A stretch of DNA of 64,000 nt from Hyphomicrobium_A sp963817485. GTDB lineage: Bacteria; Pseudomonadota; Alphaproteobacteria; Rhizobiales; Hyphomicrobiaceae. The stretch is taken from assembly GCA_963817485.1 (NCBI GenBank), contig CAWFOR010000005.1:186001-250000 (forward strand), read 5' to 3'. The notes beneath the pieces were generated by a model. The model was not told the DNA's origin. It searched no databases and saw only the letters and a list, made by a program, of their open reading frames with translations. The position numbers and the translations under genes were made by a program. Positions 37,793 through 46,848 of this stretch are shown piece by piece (within the stretch, counting starts at the first letter, position 1; the number at the start of each line of letters is the position of its first letter).

Positions 37793-39067
37793 TTAGACCT
37801 TTGCCGCCGCGGCGGATGCCGATGGCGCCGCGTTCTTGCCCAACACCGCCTCGGTGATGGAGCCGGGCAGCGGCCGCGGTTTCTCCAGCAGGCCGACGAT
37901 CGGCAAGACGAGAAGGAAGTGCGCGAAATAGTAGGCCGTGAAGATCCGTGCCCAGAACACATAGATCTCGTCCGGCGGCTTGGAGCCGAGGTAGCCGAGC
38001 GCCACGCACGTGAACACGAACAGCCAGAAGAACCAGCGGTAGAGCGGCCGGTACTTGGTCGAGCGCACGCGGCTCGTATCGAGCCACGGCACCAGGAACA
38101 GCACCGCGATCGAGGCGAACATTGCGATGACGCCGAAGAGCTTGGACGGGATCGCGCGCAGGATCGCGTAGTAGGGCAGGAAATACCACTCCGGCACGAT
38201 GTGCGGCGGCGTCACGAGGTTGTTTGCCGGCGTGTAGTTGTCGGCGTGGCCGAGGTAGTCGGGCAGGAAGAACACGAACCAGGCGAACAGGATCATGAAG
38301 GCGAACATGCCGACCGCATCCTTCGACGTCGCATAAGGGTGCATCGGCACGGCGTCCGACGGCGTCTTGACGTCGAGCCCGATGGGGCTGTTCTGGCCGA
38401 CGAGATGCAAGGCCCACAGGTGCAGGCCGACGAGGCCGGCGATCACGAACGGCAGCAGGTAGTGCAGGCTGTAGAAGCGATTGAGGGTGACGCCCGACAC
38501 CGAGTAGCCGCCCCACAGCCATTCGACGATCGTGGTGCCGAGGCCCGAATAGATGCTGTCGAGCGAGGAGAAGAGGTTGGTGATGACGGTCACGGCCCAG
38601 AAGCTCATCTGCCCCCAGGGCAGCGAGTAGCCCATGAAGGCCGTCGCCATCATGGTGAGGAAGATCAACACGCCGATGATCCACAGCACCTCGCGCGGGC
38701 TCTTGTAGGAGCCGTAGTAGAGGCCGCGGAAGATGTGGATGTAGGCGGCGAGAAAGAACATCGAGGCGCCGACCGCGTGCAGGTTGCGGATCAGCCAGCC
38801 GTAGTTCACGTCGCGGCGGATCGCCTCCACCGAGTTGAAGGCTTCGGTCGCGCTCGGCTGGTAGTGCATGGCGAGCACCACGCCGGTCACGATCTGCGCC
38901 ATCAGGAAGAAGGTCAGGATGCCGCCGAACGTCCACCAGTAGTTGAGGTTGCGCGGGGTGGGGAAGTCGACGAACTGGGTGTGCATCAGGCGCCCGACGG
39001 GCAGGCGCACGTCCATCCACTTCGCAAAGCGCGACTTGGGTTCGTAGGTCGATGCGTGAAGAGCCAT
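37793..39067 (-). CDS. petB: Cytochrome b of the bc1 complex
   Basis: Quinol-oxidising core subunit of complex III. The 424-residue protein has eight transmembrane segments; the haem ligands lie in the second and fourth helices (VLAMHYQPS, HLWALHLVGQNSPIG), and the Qo motif is PEWYFLPYYAILRAIPSK. The ATG at 39067 is preceded by AGAGGG and stands 14 bases after the Rieske stop codon. The C-terminus carries a short Ala/Ser-rich extension. Confidence 0.97.
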   Translation of the reverse strand: MALHASTYEPKSRFAKWMDVRLPVGRLMHTQFVDFPTPRNLNYWWTFGGILTFFLMAQIVTGVVLAMHYQPSATEAFNSVEAIRRDVNYGWLIRNLHAVGASMFFLAAYIHIFRGLYYGSYKSPREVLWIIGVLIFLTMMATAFMGYSLPWGQMSFWAVTVITNLFSSLDSIYSGLGTTIVEWLWGGYSVSGVTLNRFYSLHYLLPFVIAGLVGLHLWALHLVGQNSPIGLDVKTPSDAVPMHPYATSKDAVGMFAFMILFAWFVFFLPDYLGHADNYTPANNLVTPPHIVPEWYFLPYYAILRAIPSKLFGVIAMFASIAVLFLVPWLDTSRVRSTKYRPLYRWFFWLFVFTCVALGYLGSKPPDEIYVFWARIFTAYYFAHFLLVLPIVGLLEKPRPLPGSITEAVLGKNAAPSASAAAAKV

Positions 39068-39081
39068 GGCCCTCTTGCTCC

Positions 39082-39654
39082 TCAGCCGATCTTGAGCTTG
39101 GTGTCGGTCAGGAAGGAGTAGACCGGCACCTCGAGATTGCGCGGCGCCGGGCCTTTGCGGATGCGCCCAGCGGTGTCGTAGTGCGAACCGTGGCACGGAC
39201 ACAGCCAGCCGCCGTAGTCGCCGCGCTTGTCGCCGAGCGCCTGGCCTTTCGGGATGCAGCCGAGGTGGGTGCAGATCCCCACCATCACGATCCACTCCTC
39301 GTGGCCCTTTATGGTGCGGTTTTCATCGGCGGCGGACGCCGATTCCGGCAGCGCGTCGTTGCGCGCCGAATCATCGCGCAGCTCTCCGAGGTCGACGGCC
39401 TTGGCCGAAGCGATCTCCTCGGGCGTGCGGTGGCGGATGAAGACCGGCTTGCCGCGCCATAGAACGGTGATCGCCTGTCCGACCTTGACGGGGGTGATGT
39501 CGACCTCGATCGAAGCCAGCGCCAGCGCGCCGGCGTCCGGGTTCATCTGATCTATGAACGGCCACAGCGCAACGGCGCCGCCGACGGCAACGAAGGCGTT
39601 GGCCGCGAGGATGATGAAATCCCTGCGGGTCGGTTCTTCGGCGTCAATTGCCAC
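39082..39654 (-). CDS. petA: Rieske iron-sulfur subunit of the bc1 complex
   Basis: Carries the 2Fe-2S cluster of complex III. The 190-residue protein has a Tat-type N-terminus (EPTRRDFIILAANAF) forming the anchor, and the cluster-binding boxes CTHLGC and CPCHGSHYD. The GTG at 39654 is chosen because GGAGG stands five bases before it and the protein then starts just before the TRRDF motif as in homologues. First gene of the operon. Confidence 0.96.
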   Translation of the reverse strand: MAIDAEEPTRRDFIILAANAFVAVGGAVALWPFIDQMNPDAGALALASIEVDITPVKVGQAITVLWRGKPVFIRHRTPEEIASAKAVDLGELRDDSARNDALPESASAADENRTIKGHEEWIVMVGICTHLGCIPKGQALGDKRGDYGGWLCPCHGSHYDTAGRIRKGPAPRNLEVPVYSFLTDTKLKIG

Positions 39655-39880
39655 GGGTGCCTCCGCATCGAGGAAGTGCCGCACTGCGCATTTGCCGTCC
39701 GGGGCCGGACGGGGCTCGAGGTTCCTCCCTCTCGAACCCGCGCAGTCTGCGATAGGCCTACAGAATAGGCCCAATAGCCATGCGGTTTTTTGACATTCTT
39801 CCCGGCTGCTCTCAACCCTCGCAGGTCAAAAATGCGGGGGGCAATTTGGCGCATGCCGATGGCAACCGTGCGCGCGCTCG

Positions 39881-41776
39881 CTACTCGGCCGCATCGGCGG
39901 CGTCGCGCGCGAGGAAGCCGCCCGACTGTCGCCTCCACAACTCGGCGTAGAGGCCGCCGCGGCGAAGCAGCTCGGCGTGGCTGCCCTGCTCGATGACGCG
40001 GCCAGCGTCCATGATGATGAGGCGGTCCATGGCGGCGATGGTCGAGAGCCGGTGGGCGATGGCGATAACTGTCTTGCCCATCATGAGGTTGGCGAGCTGC
40101 TCCTGGATCGCCGCCTCGACCTCGGAGTCGAGCGCGCTCGTCGCCTCGTCGAGCACGAGGATCGGCGCATTCTTGAGCAGCGCGCGCGCGATCGCGATGC
40201 GCTGGCGCTGGCCGCCCGACAGCTTGACCCCCCGCTCGCCAACGTGCGCGTCGTAGCCCTCGCGGCCGTGCAGGTCCTGCAGGCCGCCGATGAACTCGTG
40301 CGCGTGCGCGCGCTCGGCCGCCATGATCGCCTGCGTCTCGCCCGCGTCGGGGCGGCCATAGAGGATGTTATCGCGCACCGAGCGGTGCAGGAGCGAGGTA
40401 TCCTGCGTCACGACGCCGATCTGGCTGCGCAGGCTGTCCTGGGTGACGTGAGCGATGTCCTGGCCGTCGATGAGGATGCGCCCGTGCTCCAGGTCGTGGA
40501 AGCGCAGGAGCAGCGACACGAGCGTCGACTTGCCGGCGCCCGAGCGCCCGACGAGGCCGACCTTCTCGCCCGGCGCCACGTGCAGCGACAGGTTCTGGAT
40601 GACGCCGCCCGGCTTGCCGTCGCCGGGCGTGCGCGTGTGCCCGTAGTCGAAGCTCACGTCGTCGAACTCGATGGAGCCACGCTTCACGTCGAGTGGCTTG
40701 GCGTCCTCGGCATCGACGACCGAGAACGGGCGCGCGATCGTCATCATGCTTTCCTGAACGACGCCGACGTTCTCGAAGATGCCGGCGAGCGTCCACATGA
40801 ACCAACCCGACATATTCATGAGCCGGAAGATGAGGCCGGTGACGACGCTGATGGCGCCGATCGATATCTCGCCGCGGCTCCACAGCCACAAGGCGAGCCC
40901 CGTGGTGCCGACGAGAACGGTGCCGTTCAGCGTCCACAGCACCGCCTCCATGATGGTGTTGAGGCGGAGCTGGTCCTGGTAGCGGGCGAGGTGCTCGTCG
41001 ATCGCCTCGCGCGCGTATTGATCCTCGCGCTCGGTGTGGGCGAAGAGCTTGACCGTCATGATGTTGGTGTAGATGTCGACGATGCGCCCCGTGAGCATCG
41101 AGCGCGCCTCCGACATGACGCCCGACAGCTTTTCGATCTTGGGCACGAAATAGTTGAGCGTCACCGCATAGCCGGCGAGCCAGATGGCGAGCGGTATGAT
41201 GAGCCGCCAATCGGCCTCGAAGAACAACAGGAACGCGCCGATCCAGTGCACGGCCACCCAGACGACGACGTCGCACACGTTGGCGGCGACGTCGCGCACC
41301 GCCGGGCCGACCTGCATGACCCGCGTCGCGATGCGCCCGGCAAAATCGTTCTGGAAGAAGCCGAGGCTTTGGCGCACCACGTAGGAGTGCGCACGCCAGC
41401 GCACGAGCACGCTGACGGGGCCCAGGATCATCTGCTGCTTCGTCAGGTCCGTGAGGGCTGAGAGGACCGGGCGTAGAACGAGCGCCACAAAGGCCATGAA
41501 GGCGAGCTCGTGGCCGTGCTCGGCGAAGAACTGAGACGGCGAGGACGTCTCCCGCATCAGGTCGATGATGCGCCCGATAAAGGCGACGATGGCGACCTCG
41601 ATGCCGGCGGCGGCGAGTGTCAGCACGGTCAGGGCGGCGAACGCCCACGTTACCGGCTTCAGGTAGAACCAAAAGAATGCCGCGAGCCGCTTCGGCGGCT
41701 CCGTGATGGGAGCCGGCGCATAGGCGTCGATGCGCGTCTCGAACCAGCGAAAGATTCGCTCAAACATCGGGAACAT
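39881..41776 (-). CDS. ABC exporter, fused transmembrane and ATPase domains
   Basis: Half-transporter of about 631 residues (MsbA/LmrA layout). Six membrane segments in the first 350 residues are followed by an ATPase with Walker A GRSGAGKSTLV, signature LSGGQRQRIAIARA and Walker B ILVLDEATSALDSE. It would work as a homodimer exporting lipid or drug-like substrates; the substrate is unknown. The start at 41776 is one of three options (41827, 41776, 41767); none has a clear ribosome site. It is divergent from hemF. Confidence 0.9.
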   Translation of the reverse strand: MFPMFERIFRWFETRIDAYAPAPITEPPKRLAAFFWFYLKPVTWAFAALTVLTLAAAGIEVAIVAFIGRIIDLMRETSSPSQFFAEHGHELAFMAFVALVLRPVLSALTDLTKQQMILGPVSVLVRWRAHSYVVRQSLGFFQNDFAGRIATRVMQVGPAVRDVAANVCDVVVWVAVHWIGAFLLFFEADWRLIIPLAIWLAGYAVTLNYFVPKIEKLSGVMSEARSMLTGRIVDIYTNIMTVKLFAHTEREDQYAREAIDEHLARYQDQLRLNTIMEAVLWTLNGTVLVGTTGLALWLWSRGEISIGAISVVTGLIFRLMNMSGWFMWTLAGIFENVGVVQESMMTIARPFSVVDAEDAKPLDVKRGSIEFDDVSFDYGHTRTPGDGKPGGVIQNLSLHVAPGEKVGLVGRSGAGKSTLVSLLLRFHDLEHGRILIDGQDIAHVTQDSLRSQIGVVTQDTSLLHRSVRDNILYGRPDAGETQAIMAAERAHAHEFIGGLQDLHGREGYDAHVGERGVKLSGGQRQRIAIARALLKNAPILVLDEATSALDSEVEAAIQEQLANLMMGKTVIAIAHRLSTIAAMDRLIIMDAGRVIEQGSHAELLRRGGLYAELWRRQSGGFLARDAADAAE

Positions 41777-41946
41777 GAGGGCCCGCTCTGCTCTGATCTC
41801 AATCAAGTGTCGCGAGCCCGCGGCCATGGCGCCGCCTGCAGTTCCAACGACTTTCTCGATTTCACCTGGGACACATATAGGCTAACGGTGCTTCTGGTCC
41901 AAAGGAAGGCCCCAAGGTCACGGACAAGGGCATGGGCGGGAGCCGC

Positions 41947-42856
41947 ATGGGAGACGAAAAAACCGAGATCGATCAGCAAAAGGAGGCGGCGCGCGCCTGG
42001 TTCGAGGAGCTGCGCGACCGCATCTGCTCAAGCTTCGAGACGCTCGAGACCGGGCTGCCGGCGACGGCTCCCCTCGGAGACCTTCCGCCCGGGCCGCTTC
42101 AAGCGCACGCCCTGGCAGCGCACGGATCATACGGGGTCTGAAGGCGGCGGCGGCGTCATGAGCCTGATGACGGGGCGCGTGTTCGAGAAGGTCGGCGTCC
42201 ACACCTCGACCGTCTTCGGCGAGTTCGCGCCCGAGTTCAGGAAGCAGATCCCGGGCGCCGAGGAGCACCCCGAGTTCTGGGCCTCGGGCATCTCGCTCAT
42301 CGCGCATCCGCAAAATCCAAACGTGCCGGCCGTGCACATGAACACGCGCATGGTCGTCACGTCCAAGTGGTGGTTCGGCGGCGGCGCCGACCTGACCCCC
42401 GTGCTCGAGCGGCGCCGCACGCAAGCGGACGCCGATACCCAAGCGTTCCACGCGGCCATGTATGACGCCTGCCAGCCCCACGCCGTCGCCGACTACGCGC
42501 GTTTCAAGACGTGGTGCGACGAATACTTTTATCTGCCGCACCGCAAGGAGATGCGCGGCATCGGCGGCATCTTCTACGATTACCTGACGCCGGAGGCGGC
42601 GGAGGGCGGCTGGGATGCGGCCTTGGCGTTCACGCGCGACGTGGGCCTGGCGTTCCTGCGCGTCTACCCGGTGCTCGTGCGCGGCAACTTCGCGATGCCC
42701 TTCACCGCGGCCGACCGCGAGGAGCAGCTCGTGCGCCGCGGCCGCTACGTCGAGTTCAACCTACTCTACGACCGCGGCACCGTGTTCGGCCTCAAGACCG
42801 GCGGCAACGTGGATTCGATTCTCTCCTCGATGCCGCCCGTGGTGAAGTGGCCCTGA
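41947..42856 (+). pseudogene. hemF: Oxygen-dependent coproporphyrinogen III oxidase, frameshifted (probably a sequence error)
   Basis: Aerobic step of heme synthesis, removing two carboxyls from coproporphyrinogen III. About 302 residues if repaired. The N-terminal helix (QKEAARAWFEELRDRICSSFE) is in one frame; after GDLPPG the frame changes, and removing one base in the run at 42088-42093 gives RFKRTPWQRTDHTG and the rest. Family motifs are GGGGVMSLMTGRVFEKVGVHTS, ISLIAHPQNPNVP and KTWCDEYFYLPHRKEMRGIGGIFYD. The ATG at 41947 has GGGAG upstream. HemH, the final step, is at 58.5 kb. Confidence 0.93.
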
Positions 42857-42876
42857 GCTGGTTGCTGCTCCAGCTA

Positions 42877-43257
42877 TTACCAGGTCCACTGAACTCCGGC
42901 GCGCCCGCCGACGATGTTGTCCGCACTGTAGGTCTTGTAGTCGGACCATCCGGCGCCGACCGAGGCGTCGAGCGCCAGGCGGTCTCCCTTGGTGAAGCAA
43001 CCGCGGCAGAAGACCCCGATGGCACTCAGCGCAACGGCGTTGGCGTCGCCCTGGAAATTGCCCCAACCGACGCGCATGCCGAAATTCTCTTGCTGCGTCG
43101 TATTGCCGACCGCAATGGCGCCTTGACCCGTGGCGGTGTTGTTTACGCCGACGGCGACCGCGCCCGTCCCGGTCGCGACGTTGGGATCGACGATGACGGC
43201 GGCACAGCCCCACTGTTTGCGGCGAAGAAACAGATTGTCGACGAGCCTACCAAGCAA
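42877..43257 (-). pseudogene. Remnant of a YadA-like surface protein
   Basis: A 126-residue frame with head-type repeats (TGTGAVAVGVNNTATGQGAIAVGN) typical of trimeric autotransporter heads, followed by an anchor-like stretch (MRVGWGNFQGDANAVALSAIG) and a terminal aromatic residue (GVQWTW). It has no signal peptide and lacks the stalk and most of the head, so it is likely the 3' remnant of a larger adhesin. It sits in a decayed interval after hemF. Confidence 0.45.
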
Positions 43258-43394
43258 TCGCGCCGCTTCATCGACACAGCCCGGGAGATGGCTGTGATGA
43301 TGACGCCGACGCCTTCGACCGCGCTCTCAAGAAGGTCGCTTCATCACCACCGCCAAAATTGGTGACGAAGAGGAAGACAAAGGGCAAAAGCAAT

Positions 43395-43418
43395 GAGCCC
43401 CGGTCGTAGCCGGGGCTC
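43395..43418 (-). terminator. Terminator-like hairpin after the truncated barrel gene
   Basis: GAGCCCCGG and CCGGGGCTC form a perfect nine-base stem with a six-base loop about 28 bases past the barrel stop codon. On the minus strand it is followed by ATTGCTTTTG, a poor U tract. Confidence 0.5.
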
Positions 43419-43446
43419 CTTGAAGATCTCTCGATAGCAGATGTGG

Positions 43447-44052
43447 TTACTTCAGCCGCGGGACATCGCGATCAGCTCCGAATTTGTAGTTCACGCCGAC
43501 TATTACGCTGTCCATCGTGAGATCGGTCCAGTTGTGATAAACGTGGCCAATCGGCGGATCGCCAGTGCTCGTTTGGTCGCCGACTTCCGGCCGAAAGTCG
43601 AAATGCTGATACTCGACTTTGAGGCTAATCGAGCGGGTAACGAGGTATTCGAGGCCACCGCCCAAGGTCCAGCCTTCGAACGTGTCCGTGCCGTTCGTGA
43701 CGTAGCCTGGCTTGGTCGTTGTCTGTCTCGCTTCACCGTCAAAGAAGGCCCAACCACCCTTTGCGTAAACAAGAGCAGGACCGAAAGCCACGCCAAGGCG
43801 CCCGGTAACATCGCCGTAGAGACCTGTTTGGAGAGTGAGGTCTTGATGGAATGGAGGTGTAGACGACGGAACGAACCCACGGCCATTCGGATCGATGAAT
43901 CCGAGATCTCCCTCCACGCCCACTACGATATTATCGAATTGAAGATTGTAGCCCGCGGATCCTCCGCCGATGAAACCATGAGGTTTCCAGCTGAATGGGC
44001 CAGGCGGTACTCCGTCGGTGATATCGTCGGTGACAGTCTCATGGCCCCACAT
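43447..44052 (-). CDS. Omp25-like beta-barrel protein, N-terminally truncated
   Basis: Frame of 201 residues with barrel strands GFIGGGSAGYNLQFDNIVVGVEGDLGF, YGDVTGRLGVAFGPALVYAKGGWAFF, FEGWTLGGGLEYLVTRSISLKVEYQHFDF and a C-terminal VIVGVNYKFG followed by a short tail. Residues resemble the second half of Omp25-type proteins. No signal peptide or start with a ribosome site is visible, and the reading frame upstream stops at the end of the neighbouring pseudogene. It is probably a truncated relic; expression is doubtful. Confidence 0.5.
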   Translation of the reverse strand: MWGHETVTDDITDGVPPGPFSWKPHGFIGGGSAGYNLQFDNIVVGVEGDLGFIDPNGRGFVPSSTPPFHQDLTLQTGLYGDVTGRLGVAFGPALVYAKGGWAFFDGEARQTTTKPGYVTNGTDTFEGWTLGGGLEYLVTRSISLKVEYQHFDFRPEVGDQTSTGDPPIGHVYHNWTDLTMDSVIVGVNYKFGADRDVPRLK

Positions 44053-44100
44053 GCGCAGCCCGCGCGGGCGCCCGACGTAGGATACCGCCGACCAATCGTC

Positions 44101-44584
44101 TCATTTATTCGTCGTGGTTTTGGCTGCGGGCGTGGCCGCGGGGGTTGGCTGCGCGGGCGCAGGCGATTCCGCCTGTACCGCTTGGGGAGGAGCTTCCTTC
44201 GTCCCGACGTTTACAGCGTAGAGCCGCCAATCGGATTCCAGCGGGCTGGAAAAAAGGTCGAAATTCACTCGCTGCGGCCGCGTGGTCGGGCGCAGCGAGA
44301 TCGCGAAGCACCGTATAGTTCCCGGTCTTATTGGCTTGGTTGATCGCAATTATCGTCGTGCGAATGAGAAGGTTGAGTTTGTACTGGTCGGGCATTTTGG
44401 GCATCGCGCCCGGGGGCAGCGGTGCCGTGGCTGCAGCGGGTGGAACTGCCGGCGGCGTCCCCTGCGGCTGGGTGGTGGTTTGAGCGGGCGCGGCTTTCTT
44501 TGCGTCCTTCGCCTCCGCCCGAGGGCCGGATAAACCTGCAAACGCAAGAAGGACTGCAAGCAGCGCAAAAAACTTTCGGCCCAT
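44101..44584 (-). pseudogene. Exported conserved protein with internal deletion
   Basis: The 5' part encodes a signal peptide (GRKFFALLAVLLAFAGLSG) and a domain with QYKLNLLIRTTIIAINQANKTGNYTVLRDLAAP. The matching 3' part (RPQRVNFDLFSSPLESDWRLYAVNV, then a Pro/Ala tail) is in another frame. As I know the family, about 50 residues normally separate these parts, so a deletion plus frame change near 44270-44300 is more likely than a single indel. Function unknown. Confidence 0.55.
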
Positions 44585-44758
44585 CGCGGAATGCACTCCC
44601 AATCCCAACGAAAAAAAATGACATTAGGCTCGTGAGCCTCGTATGCAAGATTCCTAATAGAAATTGGGCGCGCTCAAGGCTTCCCCGACGCGTTAACGAT
44701 GAGCGGCTTCACCGCCGCAAGCCCCGCGAAGCACAGCGCTGCTATCGCGGGGACGACG

Positions 44759-45571
44759 TTATTGGAGGGGCAGCGGACCGGCCCTATTCGCAAGTTGCTC
44801 GATCGATGCAAACAGCAGCGCCAGATCCTCGGGCCGCGATAGGCGATGCTCCCCGTCTGCGATCTCGTGCAGGACGACCCCGCCACCCTGCATGAAGCCC
44901 ACGAGCGCGCGCGTGTGCGCGATCGGCACGGCGGCGTCGAGCACGCCCTGCAGGATCACGACCGGGCGCCCCGGATCGAACGGCCGGCGCGCCAGCAGAT
45001 GCTCACGCCCCTCCTCGATCAGACCTCGCGTGATGGCGTAGGGCTCGCCGTACTCCGACGGCTGCTGATAGACGCCCGTCTGCTCGAGGTCGCGCCGCGC
45101 GGCCGCGTCGAACTTCTTCCACATGAGCTCTTCCGTCATGTCCCACGCGGGCGCGATGAGCACGAGCCCGGCGATGCGGGCTGCCTCCGCGGGAGCCTCG
45201 CGCAGGAGCCGGCGCAGGAGCAGCAGCGCGATCCACCCGCCCATGCTGGAGCCGATGACGATCTGGGGCCCGCGCGTCGTGCGCCGAAACACTGCCTTGG
45301 CCTCGGCGAGCCATTGGCCGATGGTGCCGTCCTCGAAGCGACCGCTCGATACGCCGTGCCCGGAGTAGTCGAAGCGCGTGCAGCCGTAGCCCTTCTGCCG
45401 CGCGAACTCCGCCAGCGCCGTCGCCTTGGTGCTCGCCATGTCGGACCTGTAGCCCGGCAGCCAGAGCAGGCTCACCGAGGGCTCCTTGGCTGGAGGATCG
45501 GCGAGGTAGGCGATGCGCCGCGGCGCTCCGCCGTCGCCGACGCGCAAGAATTGTGGTTCCCTGTCGCCCAC
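44759..45571 (-). CDS. Alpha/beta hydrolase, ABHD10-like
   Basis: Cytoplasmic hydrolase of 270 residues. It has LLWLPGYRSDMASTKA after the first strand, the nucleophile elbow GSSMGGWIA, an Asp in GVLDAAVP and the catalytic His in GEHRLSRP. The SDM-x-STKA pattern is that of ABHD10-like esterases/thioesterases. The GTG at 45571 is chosen because AGGAGG stands eight bases before it; an ATG at 45625 would overlap the start of the divergent glycosyltransferase. Substrate unknown. Confidence 0.87.
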   Translation of the reverse strand: MGDREPQFLRVGDGGAPRRIAYLADPPAKEPSVSLLWLPGYRSDMASTKATALAEFARQKGYGCTRFDYSGHGVSSGRFEDGTIGQWLAEAKAVFRRTTRGPQIVIGSSMGGWIALLLLRRLLREAPAEAARIAGLVLIAPAWDMTEELMWKKFDAAARRDLEQTGVYQQPSEYGEPYAITRGLIEEGREHLLARRPFDPGRPVVILQGVLDAAVPIAHTRALVGFMQGGGVVLHEIADGEHRLSRPEDLALLFASIEQLANRAGPLPLQ

Positions 45572-45602
45572 GCCTGACACCTCCTGCCCCCCGGAGAGCT
45601 TC

Positions 45603-46790
45603 TTGGCCGCAAAGCGCCCGACCATACTGCAGATCATCCCCGAGCTCGATACCGGAGGGGCCGAGCTTTCAACCATCGAGATCGCCGAGGCGATCGAGCG
45701 CGCGGGCGGCCGCGCCATCGTCTTGAGCGAGGGCGGCCGGCTCGTGCAGAGGCTGCGCGACACGGGCGCGGAGCTGCAGTTCTTCCCGGCGGCCGCGAAG
45801 AATCCGGTCCGGCTCTGGTGGAACGGGCGCCGCATCGCCGAGGTCGTTCGCCGCGATGGCGTCGACCTGATCCACGCGAGAAGCCGGGCGCCGGCCTGGA
45901 GCGCGATGATGGCCGCGCGCCGCACAGGGCTGCCGTTCGTGACGACCTACCACGGCGCCTACAACGAGCGCTCGCCGTTAAAGCGGCTCTACAACGGCGT
46001 CATGGCGCGCGGCGACGTCGTCATCGCCAACTCGCAGTACACGGCCGACCTCATCCGCATGCGCTACGGCACGCCGCTCGACCGCCTGCGCGTGATCTAC
46101 CGCGGTGTCGACGACCGGTGGTTCGACCCGGCCAAAGTCGCGGCCCAGCGCGTCACTGCGCTGCGCAAGGAGTGGGGCGTGAAGCCCGGCGCGCGCGTCA
46201 TCCTCAATGCCGCTCGGCTCACCCGCTGGAAGGGCCAGAACGTACTGATCGAGGCCGTGCGGCTGCTGCGCGAAGGGGGCCGTCTCGGCAGCGGTGTGCT
46301 GGTGCTGGCGGGCGACGCGCAGGGGCGCGGCGGCTACCAGCGGCAGCTCGAGCAGGAGGTCCAGAAGGGCGGAGTCGCAGAGCAGGTGCGCATCGTCGGC
46401 CACGTCGACGACATGCCGGCGGCATTCTTGGCGGCGCACGTCGCTGTCGTCGCCTCGATCGAGCCGGAGGCCTTCGGCCGCACCGCGGCGGAGGCGCAGA
46501 TGATGGGCACGCCCGTCATCGCGACCGACATCGGCGCGCCGCCGGAGACGGTGCTGAGTGCGAGCCGCGTCGGCGCCGGCGAGGCGACGGGGTGGCTGGT
46601 GCCGCCCAACAATGCCGAGCGGCTGGCGGAGGCGCTTGCGGCGGCGCTCACGCTCACACCCGAGGCGCGGACCGCCATGGGCGCCCGCGCGCATGCGCAC
46701 GTAGCGCGGTCGTTCTCGCTGGAAGGCATGAAGCAGCAGACCTTGAAGGTCTACGACGCCCTCCTCGGCACTCACATGGCCGCAGGGTGA
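45603..46790 (+). CDS. Glycosyltransferase family 4 protein
   Basis: GT-B fold enzyme of 395 residues. The N-terminal half has LQIIPELDTGGAELSTIEIA and ARSRAPAWSAMMAARRTG, and the C-terminal half has GARVILNAARLTRWKGQNVLIEA and the family EPEAFGRTAAEAQMMGTPVIATD motif that binds the sugar nucleotide. It likely adds a sugar to an envelope glycolipid or polysaccharide. The TTG at 45603 has a GGAGAG site; no ATG fits. It is divergent from the hydrolase with only 31 bases between the starts. Confidence 0.92.
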   Translation: MAAKRPTILQIIPELDTGGAELSTIEIAEAIERAGGRAIVLSEGGRLVQRLRDTGAELQFFPAAAKNPVRLWWNGRRIAEVVRRDGVDLIHARSRAPAWSAMMAARRTGLPFVTTYHGAYNERSPLKRLYNGVMARGDVVIANSQYTADLIRMRYGTPLDRLRVIYRGVDDRWFDPAKVAAQRVTALRKEWGVKPGARVILNAARLTRWKGQNVLIEAVRLLREGGRLGSGVLVLAGDAQGRGGYQRQLEQEVQKGGVAEQVRIVGHVDDMPAAFLAAHVAVVASIEPEAFGRTAAEAQMMGTPVIATDIGAPPETVLSASRVGAGEATGWLVPPNNAERLAEALAAALTLTPEARTAMGARAHAHVARSFSLEGMKQQTLKVYDALLGTHMAAG

Positions 46791-46801
46791 GTCGCTCACT
46801 T

Positions 46802-46822
46802 ACCTCTCCCGAGGGAAGAGGT
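46802..46822. terminator. Shared hairpin between convergent genes
   Basis: ACCTCT pairs with AGAGGT, extended by CCC/GGG around GA, just after the glycosyltransferase stop and before the speE stop on the other strand. Same sequence type as the other CTCTCCC palindromes. No U tract. Confidence 0.4.
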
Positions 46823-46848
46823 GGAGTCGCACACACGGCTGCCGCGCG

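Noticed and set aside
37700..39121. 473-codon plus-strand open frame
   Set aside because: Antisense to cytochrome b and c1, which have full-length conserved domains.
39977..41461. 494-codon plus-strand open frame
   Set aside because: Exactly antisense to the ABC exporter with its clear Walker motifs; Arg/His/Asp-rich composition typical of a high-GC shadow frame.
44674..44886. 70-codon minus-strand frame near the hydrolase
   Set aside because: Overlaps the 3' end of the hydrolase in another frame; Arg/Cys-rich and without recognisable features.
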